Source: an uncultured Lachnospiraceae bacterium (GTDB taxonomy: Bacteria; Bacillota; Clostridia; Lachnospirales; Lachnospiraceae). Taken from it: a DNA stretch of 64,000 bases. The position numbers and the translations under genes are program-made. The stretch is from NCBI GenBank assembly GCA_949840915.1, contig CATKXY010000014.1, positions 16,166 through 80,165 on the forward strand, given 5' to 3'. Positions 16,982-25,334 of this stretch are shown one piece after another. How positions within the stretch are numbered: the first letter of the stretch is position 1; each line of letters starts with the position of its first letter. The notes under the pieces were generated by a model. The model ran no database searches and had not been told where the DNA came from. It saw only the letters and a list, made by a program, of their open reading frames with translations.

Positions 16982-18457
16982 ATGCTGGAGTTTCAGGAGG
17001 GATTTTTTGAGCAGGAGGTTCGGGACGGTTTTTATCTGGATAATACGATGAAAACCGTGTGGGCTGCAGAGTTGGAGGTACTTCAAAAGATAGCGGAGGT
17101 TTGTGACCGGCACGGAATCAAATGGTATGCCGCGTATGGCACTTTGCTGGGGGCCATACGCCATGAAGGCTTTGTGCCGTGGGACGATGATATGGATATC
17201 TGGGTAAAGCGGCCTGATTATAACAAACTGATGAAGCTGTTGCCCAAGGAGCTGCCGAAGGGGTATCGTGTCAGAAGTCCTCTCACGGAGGAGGGCTACG
17301 AGCAGTTTCATACCTGTGTCAACAGCGGAAGCGGCATCAGTATTGCCAAGGGGTGGCTGGAGCAGTTTCACGGCTGTCCGTTTACGGTAGGACTGGATAT
17401 ATTTCCGCTGGATTATCTGCCCCGGGACGAGAAAGACCGGAATCTGCAGATCCAGTTGTTTGCCATGGCGGGAAGAATCGCACAATTGGCCAAAAATATC
17501 GGAAGAGGGGATTATGATTCGTCAGTTGAAGAATCGGAGAAGCCGGAGGCAATGAAAAATGCGATAGAAGAGGTTCGGCTTGGTATCTCATATCTGGAGG
17601 AGAACTGCAAGCTGAGTATCGATCATAAGCTGTTGGAGGATGAGGATTGGGAACGGCTTTCTTCTGAGCTTTGGAAGTGGGGTAATTATCTGGCTATGAT
17701 GTACACGGAGGAGGAAAGCGATTATCTCGTGGAATATCTCGATTATCTTCAGTGCAGCCATAAAACTTATCCCAAGGAATGGTTTGCGGACGGCTACAGT
17801 GCGGTTTTTGAGAATTTCATGATACCTGTACCCGCAGGCTATGATGAGCTTCTTCGTTATATCTACGGACTGCGCGGGAATTATCTTGTACGCGTCAAGA
17901 AGACCGGGATGCACGAGTACCCTTATTATGCCAGACAGCTGCAGCAGCTGCGCGAATATGTGGCGGATGTCCAGAGCAGGGCTCAGGGAGCGGGGCTTTT
18001 GTCCATAGATGAGATAGAGGTGGTGGAGAAGCCCAAGGAGCTGCCGCAGGAGTGGTGTCCGCTTGCCTTGAAGGCAGACGGTTCCCGCAAGAGGGCAGTG
18101 CTTTTTGCCAATGACTATGAGATTTATGCGGCATTCGGCCATGCGGCTTTGGATAAAATGGAGCAAACGCTTGAAGCATTTGAGCAGGTGAAAGATTCCG
18201 TGCTGCTGTGGTGGAGACCACAGCAGGTTATGGAGAAGGCTTTAGGGCAGATTTCGCCGGAACTGAGTGAGCGTTATGTGAAAATTCTGGAGGGTTATAA
18301 GACAGCCGGGTGGGGTATCTGTGACGAGACAGACAATATCGATCGTGCCGTGTATGCCTGTGATATGTATTACGGCGATATGAACGCGATTCTGCAGCCT
18401 TTTCAGGATGCAGGCAAACCGATTATGCTTGCAGTGATGAAGAGAGGGGTGGAGTGA
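16982..18457 (+). CDS. LicD/fukutin-family phosphotransferase with an extra C-terminal domain
   Basis: 491 residues. Residues ~40-330 are a LicD-type nucleotidyltransferase-fold transferase: HGIKWYAAYGTLLGAIRH followed by the acidic metal site PWDDDMDIW (about residues 65-73). The family moves phosphocholine or, in fukutin and FKRP, ribitol-5-phosphate from CDP donors to sugars. Residues ~350-491 are a further domain (VLFANDYEIYAAFGHAALDK, VLLWWRPQ) that I do not recognise with certainty. Its partners are a nucleotidyltransferase-kinase fusion three genes along and a CDP-polyol gene set at 40-43 kb, so it probably transfers a phospho-alcohol to the glycan. The donor is not decided by the sequence. 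Confidence 0.85.
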   Translation: MLEFQEGFFEQEVRDGFYLDNTMKTVWAAELEVLQKIAEVCDRHGIKWYAAYGTLLGAIRHEGFVPWDDDMDIWVKRPDYNKLMKLLPKELPKGYRVRSPLTEEGYEQFHTCVNSGSGISIAKGWLEQFHGCPFTVGLDIFPLDYLPRDEKDRNLQIQLFAMAGRIAQLAKNIGRGDYDSSVEESEKPEAMKNAIEEVRLGISYLEENCKLSIDHKLLEDEDWERLSSELWKWGNYLAMMYTEEESDYLVEYLDYLQCSHKTYPKEWFADGYSAVFENFMIPVPAGYDELLRYIYGLRGNYLVRVKKTGMHEYPYYARQLQQLREYVADVQSRAQGAGLLSIDEIEVVEKPKELPQEWCPLALKADGSRKRAVLFANDYEIYAAFGHAALDKMEQTLEAFEQVKDSVLLWWRPQQVMEKALGQISPELSERYVKILEGYKTAGWGICDETDNIDRAVYACDMYYGDMNAILQPFQDAGKPIMLAVMKRGVE

Positions 18458-18458
18458 A

Positions 18459-19619
18459 ATGAATAACAAGGGTGCGATCAATCAGGATAGATTTAATGAA
18501 TACAGAGCATTTCTGAGCGCCACGGATTTTGTGGAGGACGAGAAACATATTTATTTTGCAAATGCGAATTATAATGCGGTAGCGGTGGCGGATAAAGACA
18601 CGGGAATCGTGGTAAGACATGTTCCGTTTGCGGGAGCGGCGGCCGGTATCAAAAACATGCATCTGCAGTGCGTACAGTCGGGAAACAGGATCTGTTTTCT
18701 TCCGGCCGGCGTGTCCTGCCTGCATCTGTATGATATGAAGAGCGGCGCACAGAGGGTCTATGAGTTTCCCGAACCGGCGGAAACGGAGGAGACTTTGCCG
18801 GCGCCTCAGGAGTCATGGGGGAGCTTTGCAGGAGACGGTCGGGTGTATTTGCTGCCCTGCCGCGGCCGGCAGGGACTGTGGAGTCTCACGGCTGAAGACG
18901 ATGAGCCTGTGCGGGAAGACTGGTGGGATATTGCATCCGGGGACAGCGTTTTAAAGCACGGAGAAATGGACCGGGATCATTTTTACACTCTGCAGGCAGA
19001 CTCTGACAAATTATATATCACGAATGTGGCGGACAGGACGGTACAAGGCTTATCACTGCCGGATGAGCATGTGCGTCATATCGCCTATGACGGGCAGAAT
19101 TTCTGGTATACTTTAAACGGAGCGTCCGATATCGTCTGCTGGAATCAGGAGCAGGGGGTTGTGGAACGATATTTGGTTCCGTATGACATCTACTACATAT
19201 ACGGTATTGTCACATACTCGGGTATCTGTTTTGCGAAGGGACATCTGTTCCTGCTCTCGGGAGACGGAAGGTTTCTGTATGTATTAGATCGGGAGGCCGG
19301 GGAACTGAAGACGCTCTGTGAGGTCGAATGTGCGAGAGGGGCGTTTTCTGCGGAGGAAATGATGCCGTTTTTTAAACGCAAGGATCATTCACTGCTCTGT
19401 ATGCTGCAGAATGCGGGAGAAATCCTCACGATCGATCTGAAGACTCTGGAGGTAGTACAATCCAGCGAAGCCTTTGGTTTCGATGCGGCTATAGAAGATG
19501 AGGTATGGAAGTATCTGTATAAGATCCTGTTTGACAGAAAGGCATTGGTGTTTGAGGAGGCAGGTGTCGCTGATCTGGGCCTGCTGCTGCAGTATTGTAT
19601 GGAGGACGACAGAGGATGA
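18459..19619 (+). CDS. Unrecognised protein, probable beta-propeller-like repeats
   Basis: 386 residues with no family I can name. It starts one base after the LicD stop and overlaps the next start by four bases (ATGA), so it is translated with its neighbours. The middle of the protein shows recurring strand-rich units with aromatic and Gly/Asp turns (HIYFANANYNAVAVADKDTG, GDGRVYLLPCRGRQGLW, YDGQNFWYTLNGASDIVCW, GDGRFLYVLDREAGELKTL), which look like blades of a propeller. No signal peptide or membrane helix is seen, so it is probably cytoplasmic. Tight coupling to a LicD gene and a nucleotidyltransferase suggests a scaffold or binding role in the same phospho-transfer step; that is only context. 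Confidence 0.6.
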   Translation: MNNKGAINQDRFNEYRAFLSATDFVEDEKHIYFANANYNAVAVADKDTGIVVRHVPFAGAAAGIKNMHLQCVQSGNRICFLPAGVSCLHLYDMKSGAQRVYEFPEPAETEETLPAPQESWGSFAGDGRVYLLPCRGRQGLWSLTAEDDEPVREDWWDIASGDSVLKHGEMDRDHFYTLQADSDKLYITNVADRTVQGLSLPDEHVRHIAYDGQNFWYTLNGASDIVCWNQEQGVVERYLVPYDIYYIYGIVTYSGICFAKGHLFLLSGDGRFLYVLDREAGELKTLCEVECARGAFSAEEMMPFFKRKDHSLLCMLQNAGEILTIDLKTLEVVQSSEAFGFDAAIEDEVWKYLYKILFDRKALVFEEAGVADLGLLLQYCMEDDRG

Positions 19620-21103
19620 TCGAATATATCGTGGTGCAGGCGGGAGGCAAGGGTACAAGGCTGGAATACCTCACGCAGAATAAACCCAAGGCGCTTGTCC
19701 CTGTGGAGAATCTGCCGATGCTGTTTCATCTGTTTCACAAATATCCCGACAAAAAGTTTATTATCATTGCGGATTACAAAAAGGAGGTCCTGCGGGAGTA
19801 TCTCTCCTGTTTTGCCAAGGTGAAGTATCAGGTGGTGGACGCTTTGGGAACAGGCACCTGTGCCGGCGTGGGACAGGCGCTTGCCCTGCTGCCGGAGCAT
19901 GCTTCTTTTATGCTGGTCTGGTCTGATTTGATTTTGCCGGAATCGCTGCAGCTTCCTGACGAGGATGGCGATTATATCGGTATTTCCCAGACATTTCCCT
20001 GCAGGTGGAGTTACAGTGAGGGGAAATTTGCGGAGGAGCGGTCTGAGGAGCACGGCGTGGCAGGTTTTTTCCTGTTTACGGAGAAGGCAAAGCTTGCGGG
20101 GGTTCCCGAGAGCGGAGAGCTGGTACGCTGGATGCAGGAAAAAGGTCTTGTGCTGCAGGAGATCGGACTGGCAGGTACCCGTGAGTTTGGGCTGTTGGAG
20201 GAATATCGAAAGCTGGAGCAGGAAAAGTGCCGTCCCTTCAACCGGATGACGGTGGATGGTGATGTAGTCATAAAGGAGGGCATAGACGAGCAGGGACGCC
20301 GTCTGGCTGTCAGAGAGTGCGCATGGTATCGGGCCGTGGAGGATAAACAGATCGCTATTCTGCCCCGGATCTACGGGGTGGACCCTCTGCGTATGGAGCG
20401 TATTCGGGGAAAAAATATCTACGAGTGTCAGCTGGATCATGACCATAAGAAGGAGATTCTGGAAAAGCTCGTGGGGGCGCTGCACAAGCTCCATGACGCG
20501 GCGGTGGTGGAAGCAGACTCCTTCAGTGTGAAGGAGGCCTATTTTAACAAGACCATGCAGCGGCTGCACACGATCCGGGATTTGGTGCCTCTGGCGGACA
20601 GGCGTACCGTGACGGTAAACGGAAGAGTCTGCAGAAACGTGTTTTTTTATAAACGGGAGCTGGAGAGAGCTTTGGATGCGCTGCATTGCGAGTATTTTGC
20701 ACTGATCCACGGGGACTGTACTTTTTCCAATATGATGCTGCGGGAGGACGGTACGCCGGTACTCATCGATCCCAGAGGATATTTTGGATTCAGTGAGATA
20801 TATGGCGACCCGATGTATGACTGGGCGAAGCTTTACTATTCTCTGGCAGGAAATTATGACAGGTTCAATTTAAAGGATTTCCGTTTGGAGATTGCGGAGG
20901 ACGGCGTGAGACTGGAGATCGGCTCCAACGGCTGGGAAGATATGGAGGAAGCGTTTTTTTGCATGACCGGTGCCGACAGGAGGACAATCAGGCTGTTGCA
21001 CGCGGTCATCTGGCTGTCTTTGACTACATATGCCTGGCAGGATTATGATTCCGTCTGCGGGGCGTTCTACAACGGATTATATTATCTGGAGGAAGTACTG
21101 TGA
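19616..21103 (+). CDS. Fused sugar/alcohol-phosphate nucleotidyltransferase and APH/choline-kinase-like kinase
   Basis: 495 residues in two catalytic parts. Residues ~1-230 are a nucleotidyltransferase: YIVVQAGGKGTRL with the following NKPKALVPV, the pattern of LicC and sugar-1-phosphate NTP transferases. Residues ~240-495 are an aminoglycoside-phosphotransferase/choline-kinase fold: HGDCTFSN at about residue 364 (HGDxxxxN catalytic loop) and LIDPRGYFG (metal-binding Asp). Activation by kinase and then NTP transferase on one chain would turn a free alcohol or sugar into an NDP donor, as LicA and LicC do separately for choline. The start at 19616 is favoured by GGAGG nine bases upstream and the ATGA overlap. 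The substrate could be choline, a sugar or a polyol. Confidence 0.82.
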   Translation: MIEYIVVQAGGKGTRLEYLTQNKPKALVPVENLPMLFHLFHKYPDKKFIIIADYKKEVLREYLSCFAKVKYQVVDALGTGTCAGVGQALALLPEHASFMLVWSDLILPESLQLPDEDGDYIGISQTFPCRWSYSEGKFAEERSEEHGVAGFFLFTEKAKLAGVPESGELVRWMQEKGLVLQEIGLAGTREFGLLEEYRKLEQEKCRPFNRMTVDGDVVIKEGIDEQGRRLAVRECAWYRAVEDKQIAILPRIYGVDPLRMERIRGKNIYECQLDHDHKKEILEKLVGALHKLHDAAVVEADSFSVKEAYFNKTMQRLHTIRDLVPLADRRTVTVNGRVCRNVFFYKRELERALDALHCEYFALIHGDCTFSNMMLREDGTPVLIDPRGYFGFSEIYGDPMYDWAKLYYSLAGNYDRFNLKDFRLEIAEDGVRLEIGSNGWEDMEEAFFCMTGADRRTIRLLHAVIWLSLTTYAWQDYDSVCGAFYNGLYYLEEVL

Positions 21104-21687
21104 TAAATTATTTTGAAAAACAATTAAGAGAATTCGATCATTCCATCCACTCTCTGGACGAGGAGGTATTTGGAAGATGGGTGGACGAGGCCGTGGAGGC
21201 TCTGAGGGCAGGACATAAGATCGTAGTGACGGGGCTTGGAAAGAATGTCCCCATCTGCGACAAGTTTGTGGGTTCTATGATCTCCATGGGGCTGGACGCG
21301 TATTTCTTACATACAAACTCCGCAGTTCACGGGGATATGGGAATTGTAAAGGATGGGGACATGGTCATCATTCTCACGAAGAGCGGAGAGACCTCGGAAT
21401 CGATCTACCTCGCCGGATTGCTGAAGGAGAGAAACGTGAATCTGTGGCTTTTGACCTTTGAGGCAGAGAGCACGCTGACAAGAGAAATACCCAACAGTAT
21501 TGTTTTGGATCTGATCCACGAAGGCGATCTGTGGAATATCATGCCTAATAATTCTTCTACGCTGAATCTGATCGTGCTGCAGGGTCTGGCGATGCAGATC
21601 GCCAAGAAGCTGGAGCTGCCGATAGAGCAGTTTAAGAGAAACCACCCGGGAGGGCATATAGGAGAGATTTTGAAGGATGAAGGTTAA
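21100..21687 (+). CDS. SIS-domain sugar-phosphate isomerase, KpsF/GutQ-like without CBS domains
   Basis: 195 residues, one SIS domain. Motifs: VVTGLGKNVPICDKFVGSM, the phosphate-binding TKSGETSES and a C-terminal NHPGGHIG that matches the HPGG loop of arabinose-5-phosphate isomerases (KpsF/KdsD). The two CBS domains of full-length KpsF are missing. The gene starts with GTG, overlapping the upstream stop (GTGA), with GGAGGA six bases before it. Known relatives convert ribulose-5-phosphate to arabinose-5-phosphate or isomerise other ketose phosphates. Next to a kinase-nucleotidyltransferase fusion it probably supplies the sugar phosphate that is activated; the exact sugar is open. Confidence 0.85.
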   Translation: MINYFEKQLREFDHSIHSLDEEVFGRWVDEAVEALRAGHKIVVTGLGKNVPICDKFVGSMISMGLDAYFLHTNSAVHGDMGIVKDGDMVIILTKSGETSESIYLAGLLKERNVNLWLLTFEAESTLTREIPNSIVLDLIHEGDLWNIMPNNSSTLNLIVLQGLAMQIAKKLELPIEQFKRNHPGGHIGEILKDEG

Positions 21688-22948
21688 AGAAGATATCAGA
21701 CTGAGTGTGTGCATTCCGACCTACAATCGGGCAGAGTGTATTGAGAGAGTGCTGCAGGAGGAGATCGCTTTCTTCAGAGATCATGAGATAGACTGCTATG
21801 TCTATGATTCCAGCACGGTGCAGGATACGGAAGCGGTGGTGGAGCGGTATATCCGGGAAGGATATGGGAATCTTTTCTACCGGCATGTGGACAGCAGCAT
21901 CCATTCGGCGAAAAAGGCATACTCCATCTGGCGTGAGATGGGAGAGTCGGAATATGATTTCGTCTGGCTGATCCATGATCATACCGTCTGCCTGAACGGT
22001 TCTGCTCTGGACTTTATAAAGGGAGAACTGGCGAAGGAATACGATTTTTATATTATGAATCTGCAGTGTTCCCGGAATGGTTTGACGGAGGCGGCGGATC
22101 TGGATGAATTTCTTCTTATGGGGGCATGGCCGTTAAACAGCTTTGGTGCATCCATAGTCAATACGAGAACCTTTCTCAGAGGGGTGGACTGGCAGCTGAT
22201 GGAGGATAAATTTCTGTCTCCCCGAACCATCAATCATTCACATATAGGCTTCTACTTTGAGCGTGCGGCTCAGATACCCGGTTTCAGGGCGTGCCGTCTG
22301 GAGCTGGAGAGGGAAAGCTTTATTGATTTTCTGAGAAATGAGAAGACAAGTTGGGACGGAGAGACGATCCGGATATGTACGGAATGCTGGGGCAGCGTTA
22401 TCAGTATGCTCCCGGAGGTTTATCACTGCAAAGAAAAAGCGATGCTGACACAGGATAAGTGGTTTTTATCCACATACAAAATGATTTTTTACAAACGCAG
22501 CGGGCAGTATGGTTTGAAAGCATTCAGAAAATACAGGAAATGGCTGGCGCAGATCAGACCGGAGGATTATCGGAAGAATCTGCTGATTGCCTGTCTTCCG
22601 TTTGCCGTATCGAAGCGTCTGTACTGTAATAAGGTGATCGGTCAGGTTCAAAAAGCGCGCGCCCGAAAGGCATCCGTGCTTATTTTTGGAGCCGGCAGAC
22701 ATGCCGTAGAATGTGCCAATCTGTTGGACAATCTGAATCTGGAATATGACGGATTCCTGGTTACCAACCGGGAGGGAAACCCTGAAACCTTATTGGATCA
22801 TCCGGTATCTGAGGCTGCGGCATATGTGAAGGATAAGCGCTGTTTTGTATTTATTGCGATCCTGACAAGCGGGGCACTGGAGGTGGGCAAATATCTTGAC
22901 ACCCTTCGGGCGGGCGGCAGTCAGGTTGAATGGGAGATATTTGAGTGA
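21677..22948 (+). CDS. GT2-type glycosyltransferase with C-terminal Rossmann-like module (copy 1)
   Basis: 423 residues. The N-terminus is a GT2 (GT-A) start, LSVCIPTYNRAECIERVL, then YVYDSSTVQDTEAVV and a likely metal/donor site at FVWLIHDHTV. After about residue 320 a separate alpha/beta module begins (VLIFGAGRHAVECANLLDNL), resembling the nucleotide-binding domain at the front of PglD-type sugar acetyltransferases. The same two-part design recurs at 23961 and 25331. It overlaps the end of the SIS gene by 11 bases. No membrane segment is apparent. Probably one of several cytoplasmic enzymes building the glycan; what the C-terminal module binds is not known. Confidence 0.8.
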   Translation: MKVKEDIRLSVCIPTYNRAECIERVLQEEIAFFRDHEIDCYVYDSSTVQDTEAVVERYIREGYGNLFYRHVDSSIHSAKKAYSIWREMGESEYDFVWLIHDHTVCLNGSALDFIKGELAKEYDFYIMNLQCSRNGLTEAADLDEFLLMGAWPLNSFGASIVNTRTFLRGVDWQLMEDKFLSPRTINHSHIGFYFERAAQIPGFRACRLELERESFIDFLRNEKTSWDGETIRICTECWGSVISMLPEVYHCKEKAMLTQDKWFLSTYKMIFYKRSGQYGLKAFRKYRKWLAQIRPEDYRKNLLIACLPFAVSKRLYCNKVIGQVQKARARKASVLIFGAGRHAVECANLLDNLNLEYDGFLVTNREGNPETLLDHPVSEAAAYVKDKRCFVFIAILTSGALEVGKYLDTLRAGGSQVEWEIFE

Positions 22949-22988
22949 GCGTTTGTTGATATGATTGTCCGGTGTGCTGCATTTGTGG

Positions 22989-23017
22989 TGGACATGAAAC
23001 TGCGCTTACAGTATAAT
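22989..23017 (+). promoter_or_regulatory. Putative sigma-A promoter before the first NAD-dependent reductase
   Basis: TGGACA (22989-22994), 17 bases, TATAAT (23012-23017), about 15-20 bases before the gene start region. The -10 is perfect and the spacing ideal. It would start a second transcript within the island at 23.0 kb. Confidence 0.6.
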
Positions 23018-23035
23018 TGTAGATAGGAGTGCATG

Positions 23036-23986
23036 ATGAAAAGGGTGATTGTGACAGGTGGAACCGGATTTATAGGAAGCTGGCTTATTCAGGAATTGCT
23101 GGAGAATCAGATAGAGGTTACCGCTGTTGTGAGAGACCGCAGCAGGCTTCCGGAGCATATTCTCTGTCATCACAATTGTACCATTGTAGAAAAGCCCGTT
23201 GAAAGACTGACAGGAGAAGAGTTTGATCCGAACGGGGCCTATGAAGCGTTTTTCCATCTGGGATGGGCCGGCGTCTCGTCCGAGTACAAGAATGAGGTGG
23301 AGCTTCAGCTGAACAATATAAACATGTCACTACATGCGCTGGATATATGCAGCAGGATCGGATGCGGAAAATTTCTTGCGGCGGGTACCGTTGCGGAATA
23401 TGTCTTCTGTGAGGACATTATGGATGTAAACGCAAAACAGTCCCCTAATGATATGTATGGGGCGGCGAAAGTATCGGCGCATTATTTTCTTGAGGTCAGG
23501 GCGCGGCAATTGGGGCAGCCCTTTATCTGGCTGGTGATCCCCAGTACCTTTGGAGAGCGCAGAGACGATAATAATATCATCACTTATACAATTCGGACCT
23601 TGCTGAAGGGGGAGAAGCCCCGGTACGGTCATTTAGAGCAAATGTGGGATTTTTTGTATGTCGCGGAGGTGGTTCGCGCAATCCGCCTGATCGGTGAGCT
23701 TGGAAGAGCAGGCAGGATCTATGGAATAGGATCCGGAAAATATATGCCTTTAAGGGCTTATATCGAAAAGATAAGGGATCTGATCGATCCGGCTCTGGAA
23801 TTAGGCATCGGGGAACTGCCCGCGATGTCGGAACGGACATTCAGCTCTTGTGTCAATATCAATGAACTTACTGAGGACACCGGATTTTACCCGAGGATTG
23901 GTTTTGAGGAAGGGATCATCAAAACAATAGCATATTTAAAGGAGAAGGGGATTGGTTGTGATGACGGACGGAATGGTATTATTTGA
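23036..23986 (+). CDS. NAD(P)-dependent epimerase/reductase, RfbJ-like extended SDR (copy 1)
   Basis: 316 residues. Rossmann start VIVTGGTGFIGSWLIQELL, active-site MYGAAK (Tyr-x3-Lys) and the HLEQMWDFLYVAEVVRA segment typical of extended SDRs. The length and the last third look like CDP-abequose/CDP-paratose synthases (RfbJ type), which reduce CDP-4-keto-3,6-dideoxyglucose made by RfbH, encoded in this island. The ATG at 23036 has AGGAG six bases upstream; another ATG lies three bases earlier. A related enzyme is at 35385. The keto-sugar substrate is inferred from context. Confidence 0.75.
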   Translation: MKRVIVTGGTGFIGSWLIQELLENQIEVTAVVRDRSRLPEHILCHHNCTIVEKPVERLTGEEFDPNGAYEAFFHLGWAGVSSEYKNEVELQLNNINMSLHALDICSRIGCGKFLAAGTVAEYVFCEDIMDVNAKQSPNDMYGAAKVSAHYFLEVRARQLGQPFIWLVIPSTFGERRDDNNIITYTIRTLLKGEKPRYGHLEQMWDFLYVAEVVRAIRLIGELGRAGRIYGIGSGKYMPLRAYIEKIRDLIDPALELGIGELPAMSERTFSSCVNINELTEDTGFYPRIGFEEGIIKTIAYLKEKGIGCDDGRNGII

Positions 23987-25334
23987 TTCGGGAGAGTTAG
24001 AAATAGCCATAGCAACCTATAACAGGTGTGAATTTGTCGCAGAGTGGCTGGACAAATGTTATGAGCAGGCCCGCAAGCGAAATATTGCGATCAGTATCTG
24101 GGATAGCTCCACAAACGACGATACGAAAGACTATATTCGTTCTTTTAAGCTCCAAAAGGGCGACGCATTGACGGAATACCATCGCGCGGATCCCGAGACA
24201 CATCTGGGATACAAGCCGATGCTTCCCCTGTTGTATTCAACTTCAAAATATGTGTGGGTGTCCGGGGATACCAGATATCCCGATTTTGAAATGCTGGACA
24301 GGACGGTATTTCCGGTTTTAAAGAAGGATATCGATTATGTGGTACTTGGCTGCATCAAAAATGAAGAGAATGATGGAAGGATCTATACAGACAAGGAGCA
24401 GTTTCTGAGAGATTGCTTTGTTTCTATTACCTGTCTGGGTTTATCCATCTATAAAACGGCTTTGTTTGAACCGCTGAAATCAGATAAAGAACTGCGGGAG
24501 ATATGTGATTCAAAGTACAAAGATAATTATGCGTTCGGCTGGATCGGGTATTTTCTGGAAATGTTTTATCTCAAAGAATACAAAGCCTTTTTTTCGTTTC
24601 TTCCAATTGTTAATATCAAACCGGATAAAAAGGTGCCCAGTTGGTTTTCCAGATACTATCGCTGCTGGATAGAAGATTTGTGCAATTTGCTGGATGCGTT
24701 GTCAGATAAGTATCATTGTACGGACAGAGTGATCCGGGAGACCTGGAAATATTTGGCGCACGATCTTCCGACTCTCTGCTGTGCCGCGCGTAAAAGCGGT
24801 GACTTAAACTATGATACATACAAAAAGTATAGAGACAATGGCATGCTGGCGAGGTGTACTCCCTACGGGGACCGATTGAGAGCGTTTGCCTGTGCGTCCG
24901 ATGAGGAATTAGACAGTGTTCTTGAACAGGAGCAGGCGATTGAGAAAAAAGAATTTGAAGCGTTGTGCCGGCAGAAAATCGAAGAGATCAAAACATTGTC
25001 AGAAGGTTGTCCGGGAGGCCTGTATCTCTACGGCGCCGGTAAAGGCGGGCAGATATTAGCCGAGTGTCTGGCGGAGCACGGAATCATTGTGCGGGGGATT
25101 CTGGACAAGGAGGCACAGGCCGGCCGGCTTTGCAGTAATCTGCCGGTCCTCAGACCCGGCGATGTCTCACTGGATCATTGTCTTGTGGTGATCAGCCTTC
25201 TCACATGGCAGCCGTTTATTGTGAGCAGTCTTCTGGATCAGGGAGTGGAGAGAAGTCATATCTACTATATCTATGTTGCCGATTCATACGAAAAGAACGC
25301 ACCTGTACAGTCGGGCAGATCGGAGTATAGATGA
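23961..25334 (+). CDS. GT2-like glycosyltransferase with C-terminal Rossmann-like module (copy 2)
   Basis: 457 residues, same design as the gene at 21677. GT2-like front: LEIAIATYNRCEFVAEWLDK, ISIWDSSTNDDTKDYI, and VWVSGDTRYP in place of the DXD region. C-terminal module from about residue 350: LYLYGAGKGGQILAECLAEH with a following LPVLRPGDVSLDH. It overlaps the previous gene by 26 bases. The ATG at 23961 is preferred; GTG (23958) and TTG (23952) lie in frame just before it and AAGGAG is at 23939-23944, so the start is uncertain by a few codons. Its base composition looks more A+T-rich than its neighbours (by eye). Confidence 0.75.
   Translation: MTDGMVLFDSGELEIAIATYNRCEFVAEWLDKCYEQARKRNIAISIWDSSTNDDTKDYIRSFKLQKGDALTEYHRADPETHLGYKPMLPLLYSTSKYVWVSGDTRYPDFEMLDRTVFPVLKKDIDYVVLGCIKNEENDGRIYTDKEQFLRDCFVSITCLGLSIYKTALFEPLKSDKELREICDSKYKDNYAFGWIGYFLEMFYLKEYKAFFSFLPIVNIKPDKKVPSWFSRYYRCWIEDLCNLLDALSDKYHCTDRVIRETWKYLAHDLPTLCCAARKSGDLNYDTYKKYRDNGMLARCTPYGDRLRAFACASDEELDSVLEQEQAIEKKEFEALCRQKIEEIKTLSEGCPGGLYLYGAGKGGQILAECLAEHGIIVRGILDKEAQAGRLCSNLPVLRPGDVSLDHCLVVISLLTWQPFIVSSLLDQGVERSHIYYIYVADSYEKNAPVQSGRSEYR

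Noticed and set aside
19616..21103. Firm assignment as LicA/LicC choline enzymes
   Set aside because: The two folds match, but no choline transporter or choline-specific residues could be recognised, and an isomerase is coupled to it, so the substrate is left open.
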